This document shows positions 1-7,646 of a DNA stretch of 7,646 bases, one piece after another. The stretch is from positions 1-7,646 of the forward strand of contig JAGRAB010000093.1 in the NCBI GenBank assembly GCA_020435085.1, written 5' to 3'. How positions within the stretch are numbered: the first letter of the stretch is position 1; the number at the start of each line of letters is the position of its first letter. The translations under genes and the position numbers were made by a program. The notes under the pieces are model-generated. The model searched no databases. It saw nothing but the letters and a program-made list of their open reading frames with translations, and had not been told where the DNA came from. This DNA comes from Bdellovibrionales bacterium. GTDB lineage: Bacteria > Bdellovibrionota > Bdellovibrionia > Bdellovibrionales > UBA1609.

Positions 1-1689
1 GGAAAGTTCTTTTTTGAATTTGCAGTAACAATTTCAGTAGCTGTGATTTTGAGCTCGCTAGAGGCGTTGACTTTGGCTCCGATGCGATGTTCTCAGTTTT
101 TAGAAGTGGAGGAGCGAACCTCTTGGTTTGGTCGCAAGTTTGAAAAAACAATTCAACTTTTAAGAAACCAATATACAAAGGGGCTTGCGTGGAGTTTGAG
201 TCATCGATTTTTTGTTGTATCAAGCTCAATAATTATTTTTATCGGGTCCTTATTTGTCATTCGATTTTTACCAACAGAGTTTGCCCCTTCACAAGATCGT
301 GGTGTTTTATTTGTTATTTTCTTAGCTCCTGACGGAAAATCTATTGAATATACAACAAACAAAATTAAAGAATTTGAAAAAATTGTTGCTAGTCACTCAG
401 ATGTTGAACGTCAGTTTATGGCAGTTGGTGGTTTTGGTCAGGGGGGACAAAGTAACCGAGGAAATGGTATTATTATTCTTAAAGACAGAAATATAAGAAA
501 GAAAAATCAATTTCAAATTGCCGAAGATTTAAGATCACAAAGTGAAAAAATAGAGGGTTTACGTATTTTTATTCGAGATCGATTTGGCAACGCATTTGGT
601 GGAAGACGTGGAAGTCCACTTGAGTTTACAATTAATGGACCAGATCCAGAAAAACAAAAAGAACTTTATTTTTTAATGAAACAAAAGATGGAGGAGACTG
701 GTTTGATGGTTGGTGTGCGCTCTGATGATGTTCTTACTCTTCCTGAGGTGCATATTGTACCCAATAGAGAAAAAGCAATTCAAAGCGGTGTTGAGGTGAG
801 TGAGATTGCTGAGATTGTGAATACAACCTTTGGAGGAGTTGCAGCAGCACAATATACAGATGGATCGCGTCGATTTGATATTTGGGTGCAGCTCAATGAA
901 AAAGATCGTCAAAAGAAAGAAGATATTGAAAATATTTTTGTAAGAAATAATCGGGGTGAGCTCTTACCATTAAATCGAGTTGTTGATGTGGAGCAAACAA
1001 ATGGGCCTCAGCAAATTTATCGAGAAGATCGAATTCGTGGTATCAGAGTCGATAGCAACCTTGCGATGGGAGCGACTCAAGGACAAGTGATTCATAAGGT
1101 GAGAGATATTGCCGACAAAGTCATTCCCAAAGATTATTTTATTCGTTTTGATGAAACGCCTGACAGCAAAGCTTCAGATGCCATAATAATCATGCTTTTG
1201 GGTCTTGTTATTGCTTATATGGTCTTGGCAATTCAATTTAATTCGTTTTTAGATCCATGGATTGTATTCCTGGCAATTCCATTGGGGATCATTGGGTCAT
1301 TTTTTGGCCTTCTCTTAGGAGGTCAAAGCCTCAATGTTTACAGTATTATTGGAATACTTCTCACGATGGGAATTGTGAAAAAGAACTCTATCTTACTGGT
1401 TGAATTTACAAATCATCTGAGAGACCAGGGAAGAAATCTTAATGAAGCATTGTTAGAAGCATGTCCAATACGATTGCGTCCGATATTGATGACAACATTA
1501 TCCACTCTAGCGGCTGCCCTTCCCCCAGCCTTGTCATTAGGGCCAGGAAGTGAAACAAGAGTTCCTATGGCTTTAACCATTATTGGGGGGGTCACATTGA
1601 GTGCTTTTTTTACTTTATTTATAGTCCCTTGTGTATATAGTTACTTAAACCCTCAACGTCGTAAAATACCTCAGGAGACGATGGAATGA
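1..1689 (+). CDS. RND-family efflux pump inner-membrane subunit, C-terminal half (5' end outside window)
   Basis: Proton-driven inner-membrane pump of the AcrB/MexB type (HAE-1-like), normally working with a periplasmic adaptor and outer-membrane channel. The frame is open from base 1, and its first residues (GKFFFEFAVTISVAV) match the TM6 region of AcrB-like proteins, so the GTG at 43 is internal. About 562 residues of an expected 1,030-1,050 are visible. In order they are TM6, TM7, the LPTEFAPSQDRG turn, a periplasmic loop of about 300 residues of normal length, and TM8-TM12. Proton-relay residues can be placed by alignment to AcrB: Lys940 equivalent at 1381-1383 (GIVKKNSILLVEF), Arg971 at 1471-1473 and Thr978 at 1492-1494 (RLRPILMT). 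The TM4 aspartates lie upstream of the window. The protein ends normally just after TM12. Its stop overlaps the kinase start by 4 nt. The substrate cannot be told from sequence. Confidence 0.95.
   Translation, partial: GKFFFEFAVTISVAVILSSLEALTLAPMRCSQFLEVEERTSWFGRKFEKTIQLLRNQYTKGLAWSLSHRFFVVSSSIIIFIGSLFVIRFLPTEFAPSQDRGVLFVIFLAPDGKSIEYTTNKIKEFEKIVASHSDVERQFMAVGGFGQGGQSNRGNGIIILKDRNIRKKNQFQIAEDLRSQSEKIEGLRIFIRDRFGNAFGGRRGSPLEFTINGPDPEKQKELYFLMKQKMEETGLMVGVRSDDVLTLPEVHIVPNREKAIQSGVEVSEIAEIVNTTFGGVAAAQYTDGSRRFDIWVQLNEKDRQKKEDIENIFVRNNRGELLPLNRVVDVEQTNGPQQIYREDRIRGIRVDSNLAMGATQGQVIHKVRDIADKVIPKDYFIRFDETPDSKASDAIIIMLLGLVIAYMVLAIQFNSFLDPWIVFLAIPLGIIGSFFGLLLGGQSLNVYSIIGILLTMGIVKKNSILLVEFTNHLRDQGRNLNEALLEACPIRLRPILMTTLSTLAAALPPALSLGPGSETRVPMALTIIGGVTLSAFFTLFIVPCVYSYLNPQRRKIPQETME
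1673..1677 (+). promoter_or_regulatory. Ribosome binding site of the kinase gene
   Basis: AGGAG lies 8 nt upstream of the ATG at 1686, inside the end of the pump gene. It fixes the kinase start at the ATGA overlap and indicates translational coupling of the two genes. Confidence 0.7.
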
Positions 1690-2411
1690 AAACCTCAAAA
1701 GTAGAAAACTTAGATTTACCAAACGGTTTTTTACTCTCTAAAAAATTTGAAATTGTGGGGCAATTGGGGCGGGGCTGGGAAGGTGAAGTTTACTTCATTC
1801 GAGAGGTGAGTACAGGAATTGAAAGGGCTGCAAAAATATTTTATCCACAAAGAAATATTAATAATGTGGCTGCAAAATTTTATGCTCGAAAATTACATAA
1901 ATTGAGAAATTGCTCAATTCTTATTAAATATCTTTTTCAAGATCAAATTCGGTTTCGAGGTCATAATTTAACCTATCTTATTTCTGACTATGTTGAAGGT
2001 GAAACTTTAGAGAATTTTTTAAAACGCCAAAAAGGCCATCGACTTCATCCATTCCAAGCTGTTCATTTATTGCATGTCCTTGCGTCAGGTATTGAAGAGA
2101 TACATCGACTTAAGGAATACCATGGAGATCTTCATACAGGAAATATTATCCTACAAAGGTATGGACTTACATTTCATGTAAAATTAGTGGACTTATTTCA
2201 TATGGGAAAAGCGACCCCAACGAATATTAAGTATGATGTTTGTGATTTGATTCGTGTTTTTTATGAATGTATTGGTGGAAATAAATATTATCAAAAGCAA
2301 CCAATCGCAGTGAAAGAAATCTGCTGTGGACTAAAAAATTCTTTGATTTTAAAAAAATTTAAAACAGCAGGGCAGTTAAAAGCGTATTTAGAAAATATGG
2401 AATGGGAGTGA
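1686..2411 (+). CDS. Short Hanks-type (Ser/Thr) protein kinase-like protein with a reduced activation segment
   Basis: Likely a cytosolic protein kinase fold of 241 residues with no membrane segment or sensor domain. Visible motifs are the glycine-rich loop LGRGWEGEV (27-35), the beta-3 lysine in AAKIF (Lys50), a hinge followed by DYVEGETLENFL (101-112), the catalytic loop YHGDLHTGN with Asp148 and Asn153, and a metal-binding Asp169 in VDLFH, where DFG is replaced by DLF. An alpha-F helix like that of kinases follows at DVCDLIRVFYECIGG (184-198), and the C-terminus resembles the last kinase helices. Two oddities stand out. Only about 15 residues separate Asp169 from Asp184, so the activation loop and APE motif are essentially absent. 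No Glu occurs in the expected helix-C stretch (54-80). The gene overlaps the pump gene by 4 nt and the phosphatase gene by 4 to 10 nt. Kinase fold is likely; protein-kinase activity is unproven, and small-molecule kinase activity is an alternative. Confidence 0.82.
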   Translation: MKTSKVENLDLPNGFLLSKKFEIVGQLGRGWEGEVYFIREVSTGIERAAKIFYPQRNINNVAAKFYARKLHKLRNCSILIKYLFQDQIRFRGHNLTYLISDYVEGETLENFLKRQKGHRLHPFQAVHLLHVLASGIEEIHRLKEYHGDLHTGNIILQRYGLTFHVKLVDLFHMGKATPTNIKYDVCDLIRVFYECIGGNKYYQKQPIAVKEICCGLKNSLILKKFKTAGQLKAYLENMEWE

Positions 2412-3196
2412 GTTCTTTCGTTATGAAGAAACTGAATGAAACAATGGAAGCTCCTGAGTATTTTGATTTGCCAGGTTTTCGAGTGAGTCTTTTTACCTCT
2501 CGAGGATCGAAGTCCAAAAAAAAGAAAAATGAGGATTCCTGTGGATTCACCTCTCCAACGCCAAATCAAATGGCCATGGTGGTTTCTGATGGAATGGGAG
2601 GGCATGAAAAGGGAGATCAAGCCTCAAGAATTGTTGTCAACTCTATTCTTGGGCGCAGTTCACAAAAAAGACGGCCTTATAAGCCAGCTCAAGTTATTGA
2701 AAAATTAGAAAAAGCGCACCAAAAAATTATCAATTTATCTGTTAATGCAGGGGCAACAGCAGTTGTTGCCATCATTCAAGGAGATGGGCTTTGGTTTTAC
2801 TCAGTCGGAGATTCCTTGGGGTATTTTTTTAGACCAACGGGCGAGTTGATTTATAAGACTTTTGAACACTCTGTGACAGGTTTTGCTACAGAATCGGGTC
2901 TAATGGGTGAAAAAGAAGCTCAAAGTCACGACCAATCAAATATTATATTAAACTCATTAGGGTTTCATGACAGTCGAATTGAAAGCAGTTTTAAATTACC
3001 TATTCTAACAAATGATATTGTTTTTTTATGTAGTGATGGAATTACAGAGCTTTTTACCCAAGAAGAAGTAAAAAGTTATTTGGCGAATGAGTCTTTTGAT
3101 GTGGGTTTGAGAGAGCTTGCGGCAAAGGCCGTATCGCTGCGAGAGGCCAAAACTTACTTCGATGATCTCACCTTTGTTGTTTGTCAGAAAAAATGA
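2402..3196 (+). CDS. PP2C-family (PPM) serine/threonine protein phosphatase
   Basis: Metal-dependent phosphoprotein phosphatase of up to 264 residues, a single cytosolic PP2C domain of usual bacterial size. All metal-binding aspartates are in place: Asp45 in NEDS, Asp63 in SDGMGGHEKGD, Asp212 in CSDGITELF, and Asp254-Asp255 in FDDLTFVV. The YSVGDS strand is also present. The start is uncertain. ATG at 2402 overlaps the kinase gene by 10 nt; GTG at 2408 would give a classical GTGA overlap; ATG at 2423 is also in frame. None has a strong ribosome binding site, so translation probably depends on termination of the kinase gene, and the domain is complete with any of them. Adjacency to the kinase suggests the two share substrates or that this enzyme reverses the kinase (inference). 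A run of eight A at 2516-2523 encodes the lysines before NEDS. Confidence 0.92.
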   Translation: MGVSSFVMKKLNETMEAPEYFDLPGFRVSLFTSRGSKSKKKKNEDSCGFTSPTPNQMAMVVSDGMGGHEKGDQASRIVVNSILGRSSQKRRPYKPAQVIEKLEKAHQKIINLSVNAGATAVVAIIQGDGLWFYSVGDSLGYFFRPTGELIYKTFEHSVTGFATESGLMGEKEAQSHDQSNIILNSLGFHDSRIESSFKLPILTNDIVFLCSDGITELFTQEEVKSYLANESFDVGLRELAAKAVSLREAKTYFDDLTFVVCQKK

Positions 3197-3229
3197 TAAG
3201 ACTAATACGCTGTAAAGTTAGTTTTTTCT

Positions 3230-3258
3230 TTGTTGCTTCGTCGTCGCAGTATTATACA
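3230..3258 (+). promoter_or_regulatory. Possible sigma-70-type promoter inside the inverted-repeat element
   Basis: TTGTTG at 3230-3235 and TATACA at 3253-3258 are separated by 17 nt and match the -35 and -10 consensus at 3 and 4 of 6 positions. It would read toward icd with a leader of about 120 nt. The overlapping odd palindrome GTATTATAC (3249-3257) gives a perfect TATAAT on the minus strand, but without a convincing -35. This is the best plus-strand candidate I found in the gap, and it is weak. Confidence 0.25.
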
Positions 3259-3267
3259 TACAGCCTC

Positions 3268-3299
3268 GGTGAGCCTCGCCCCTAATGGGGGCTCTCACC
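3268..3299 (+). other. G+C-rich nested hairpin in the centre of the inverted-repeat element
   Basis: GGTGAG (3268-3273) pairs with CTCACC (3294-3299). Inside it, GCCCC (3278-3282) pairs with GGGGC (3288-3292) around a 5-nt loop. An alternative pairing of GAGCC (3271-3275) with GGCTC (3290-3294) is possible. With the outer arms this would make a long structured RNA when transcribed from either strand. There is no T-run after it. Confidence 0.5.
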
Positions 3300-3341
3300 C
3301 TCGGTCCTCGCGCCTTGAAAAAACTAACTTTACAGCGTACT

Positions 3342-5634
<2,293 letters not shown>

Positions 5635-5641
5635 TTTAAAT

Positions 5642-7306
5642 ATGGGGGAGCTTTTTAAGGGGTTCCTATTTGGGGTTTTGGGGGTTGTCTGTTCTCTGCC
5701 AGCACAGGCGTATTATGAATTTTCAGAAACAACGAATTTTTCTTATGAAAAGCTAGTGGCATTGATTGATACTAAAGGTGTCAATACTGTTGAAGCTGCT
5801 TTAGAGCAGACAAAAAATTATTATCCAGAATTTTTTGATAACTACATTCTCATGTATCATAGCAGAAGCCTTCAAGGCTCTTCATTTGAGGCTCCACGAG
5901 CTCTTTTATTTGATCGCTCAGGCAAATTTATTTTTTCATTTAATGGTCAAAAAAAGCAGCGAGGCTATGATCGACTAGAGATAATGCAGTTTCGTGAAGA
6001 TACATTTCGATTTGAATTTCGTGAAATTACATTTCGAGAAGGGGAGAAGCCAAGGTTTTCTGAGGCCAACCCTGCTAAATGTATGGTTTGCCATCAGGAT
6101 GTTGGCAGAAAAAATATCGATCCTCGTCCAAACTGGGAGCCATATAATACATGGCCTGGTGCATTTGGAAGTGTGAGTGGTCGACTTTTACCGAGCAAGT
6201 ATGATCGCGATGAGTTGTCTCAAAAAGGAGCTTCTCTTGAGATGTTGAATGACATGGTACTTGAAGAAACAAAGCTCATTGAATTTTTTCAAAATATTCA
6301 ACCAACACATTCACGGTATAAGTTTTTAAATAAAGATAAATACTTGAATCAGAGAGGGGAGTATGACCCTCGTATGACCGTTGAGTTTACAGAAATACTT
6401 TCTCGATTAAACTTCCAACGTATTGTGAGAATTCTAACACAAGATATGAAAGACGCTTATCAGTATCTTGAATATCCATTTATAGGAGTTGCAAAGTGTG
6501 GGCAACTTCAAGTGCCAGCAGAGGAATTAGAGTGGTTTCGTCAGAATTGGGGGGGGGAAGAGGTTATTTACAGGTATGCGTCTCCATCGACAACAGAATC
6601 TATTAGTCATATAAGAAGAGAACTTTTGCGTGACAGAAAATTTTCTGAACTTCCATCAGAGGAGTTTGATAAAATCGTCAACGAAATTTATATAAAAAGA
6701 ACGAGTGAAAAGAAAAAATATTTAGAAGTTGAAATCTCAAATGGGCTTCATCATTTATTTGAACCTCTTGGTATATCAACGGCAGATTGGTCCATGGACT
6801 TTAAAACAGGTGGAAAACTTGCTTTTAGAGAACGATTTGGAACTCCTTCAAACCCTCGTGATAATTTACGATATGCATTTAAAAAAGTGACAGGTCGATC
6901 TTATGTGAATGATAATTTATCTTGTGCAGAAATTGGTAAAAGATCCGAACAAGCCATTAGAGATTTAAAAAAATCACAGTTATTTCAAAATTTGATGGTA
7001 AAGAAAAAAGAGCGAGAAATTCAATTAAATGCTCCTTTGATACAACGATGTATTAAATGTCATCAATCAGATGACCCGTCAATACCAAGTATTGCTTTTA
7101 ATAATCCAGAGAAATTAAAAGGACAATTATTGAAACCAGCGATGTATAGTTCTCGAATTCTTATTGATGAGGTGAAATACAGATTGGGTGATTACGCAAA
7201 AGAAGAAGAGAGAATGCCTTTGGGGCCTCCCGTCTCAAATCAGCAAAGACATGATCTTATTAATTATCTTGAAGGTTTAATCAGTAATGATCAAATGGTT
7301 TTTTAA
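5642..7306 (+). CDS. Secreted protein with two CxxCH haem c sites, function unknown
   Basis: A 554-residue protein with a signal peptide (hydrophobic stretch about 7-20, likely cleavage after AQA at 23), so it is expected in the periplasm. CMVCH at 147-151 and CIKCH at 470-474 are covalent haem c sites. The C-terminal part (about 465-545) looks like a small class I cytochrome c domain, with RMPLGPP supplying Met525 as probable sixth ligand and an end helix (HDLINYLEGL). The first site is followed by a striking PRPNWEPYNTWPGAFGS stretch (161-177), which I recall as typical of uncharacterised cytochrome-like proteins. The 320 residues between the sites have no further CxxCH. Cys286 and Cys428 could form a disulfide. 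The haem spacing does not fit di-haem cytochrome c peroxidases. A nine-G tract lies at 6549-6557. The gene is probably co-transcribed with icd. Electron transfer is likely, but the partner is unknown. Confidence 0.85.
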   Translation: MGELFKGFLFGVLGVVCSLPAQAYYEFSETTNFSYEKLVALIDTKGVNTVEAALEQTKNYYPEFFDNYILMYHSRSLQGSSFEAPRALLFDRSGKFIFSFNGQKKQRGYDRLEIMQFREDTFRFEFREITFREGEKPRFSEANPAKCMVCHQDVGRKNIDPRPNWEPYNTWPGAFGSVSGRLLPSKYDRDELSQKGASLEMLNDMVLEETKLIEFFQNIQPTHSRYKFLNKDKYLNQRGEYDPRMTVEFTEILSRLNFQRIVRILTQDMKDAYQYLEYPFIGVAKCGQLQVPAEELEWFRQNWGGEEVIYRYASPSTTESISHIRRELLRDRKFSELPSEEFDKIVNEIYIKRTSEKKKYLEVEISNGLHHLFEPLGISTADWSMDFKTGGKLAFRERFGTPSNPRDNLRYAFKKVTGRSYVNDNLSCAEIGKRSEQAIRDLKKSQLFQNLMVKKKEREIQLNAPLIQRCIKCHQSDDPSIPSIAFNNPEKLKGQLLKPAMYSSRILIDEVKYRLGDYAKEEERMPLGPPVSNQQRHDLINYLEGLISNDQMVF

Positions 7307-7646
7307 TTCGTTTTTATCATTAGGTTGAATTGGAAAGTGGGTTGTTAGCAGTTGTCCACTTAGCTCAATTGCTTTTTTAAGGCCAGTAAGAGTTTGTCTT
7401 TTTTTAACTCCACTAAGAAGTGTATCGATAATATTTTGCCAAGTTTCAGGTGTGAGTCTTTCAGAAATACTTTTATCACCAAGAATCACAGCTTTTTGTT
7501 CCATAATAGATAGAAAAATAAGGATTCCTGTAGAGGCTTCAGTATTATGAATTTGGTGCTCATAAAATTCACGCACAGCTCGCTGTTGAACTTGTATCAT
7601 TAAATCTTGTTCTGATGTCAGCCATCGACAAATACAATCGAATGAG
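7277..7646 (-). CDS. TPM-domain protein (COG3762-like), C-terminal part, 5' end outside window
   Basis: The frame is open to the window edge, giving 122 visible residues. The ATG at 7600 is unlikely to be the start: it has no ribosome binding site, and the residues before it (CRWLTSEQDL) continue the domain. The pattern is that of TPM domains: a helix (MIQVQQRAVREFYEHQI), then NTEASTGILIFLSIMEQKAVILGDKSI, then a Trp-containing helix (PETWQNIIDTLL), a helix GLKKAIELSGQLLTTHFP, and a final NELKNHLI, which corresponds to the usual NELPD ending. TPM proteins are often membrane-associated and found with LemA-family genes; the molecular role is poorly defined and phosphatase activity is reported only for some. 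No membrane segment is visible in this part. Its 3' end overlaps the cytochrome gene by 30 nt in convergent orientation. Confidence 0.8.
   Translation of the reverse strand, partial: SFDCICRWLTSEQDLMIQVQQRAVREFYEHQIHNTEASTGILIFLSIMEQKAVILGDKSISERLTPETWQNIIDTLLSGVKKRQTLTGLKKAIELSGQLLTTHFPIQPNDKNELKNHLIITD
7285..7322. terminator. Weak inverted repeat at the convergent gene ends
   Basis: TAATGAT (7285-7291) pairs with ATCATTA (7316-7322), and after one mismatch AAA pairs with TTT. The remaining loop is about 17 nt and T-rich. It lies at the 3' ends of both the cytochrome and TPM genes, where a shared terminator would be expected. The stem is A+T-rich and lacks a standard stem-then-T-run on either strand, so termination activity is doubtful. 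Confidence 0.2.

Noticed and set aside
43..45. GTG as the start of the RND pump gene
   Set aside because: The frame is open to base 1, and the 14 upstream residues match the TM6 region of the family. The gene is simply cut by the window edge.
673..912. Minus-strand reading frame inside the pump gene
   Set aside because: It is antisense to the conserved periplasmic loop and has no domain or plausible initiation site.
1585..1591. Seven-G tract in the pump gene as a phase-variable site
   Set aside because: It encodes the Gly-Gly of a conserved TM12 region (TIIGGV) and is short, so protein constraint is a sufficient explanation.
2291..2620. Minus-strand reading frames across the kinase-phosphatase junction
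   Set aside because: They are antisense to two genes with clear motifs, carry Phe/Ser-rich sequence typical of antisense A-rich DNA, and show no domain.
5642..5710. Lipoprotein signal at Cys17 of the cytochrome
   Set aside because: The residue before the Cys is Val rather than Gly, Ala or Ser, and a good signal peptidase I site (AQA) follows.
7598..7600. ATG as the start of the TPM-domain gene
   Set aside because: No ribosome binding site precedes it, the frame stays open to the window edge, and the upstream residues continue the domain pattern.

Overview
The window is AT-rich (about 40% G+C by eye) and dense in protein-coding genes. It looks like a chromosomal stretch from a Gram-negative bacterium. 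A tripartite-type RND efflux pump, a periplasmic c-type cytochrome with a signal peptide, and a monomeric NADP-dependent isocitrate dehydrogenase all fit this. The style of the short kinase/PP2C pair and of the 'RPNWEPYNTWPG' cytochrome reminds me of Bdellovibrionota and related former deltaproteobacteria. That placement rests on recall of family style, not on a search, and is tentative.

Layout. (1) 1-3196, plus strand: the C-terminal half of an RND inner-membrane pump (5' end outside the window), then a very short Hanks-type kinase-like protein, then a PP2C-type phosphatase. Each gene overlaps the next by 4 to 10 nt, so the three are almost certainly one translationally coupled unit. (2) 3197-3385: an intergenic stretch dominated by a 142-nt element with 27-nt near-perfect terminal inverted repeats and a G+C-rich, hairpin-forming centre. 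It resembles a Correia-type MITE. (3) 3386-7306, plus strand: monomeric isocitrate dehydrogenase (icd), then 21 nt later a secreted protein with two CxxCH haem sites. (4) 7277-7646, minus strand: the C-terminal part of a TPM-domain protein, convergent with the cytochrome gene and overlapping its last 30 nt.

How the genes may work together. The kinase and phosphatase form a plausible reversible-phosphorylation pair, and their coupling to a pump gene raises the possibility that they act on the pump or on the same stress response (inference). The kinase lacks most of the activation segment and an evident helix-C glutamate, so it may be regulated unusually or act as a pseudokinase-like binder. 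icd supplies 2-oxoglutarate and NADPH. The cytochrome downstream is of unknown function and may simply share its transcript. The inverted-repeat element lies between the two plus-strand units and may influence transcript ends or carry the icd promoter. I see no RNA gene, CRISPR array, transposase or prophage gene. No gene-free stretch exceeds 300 nt.
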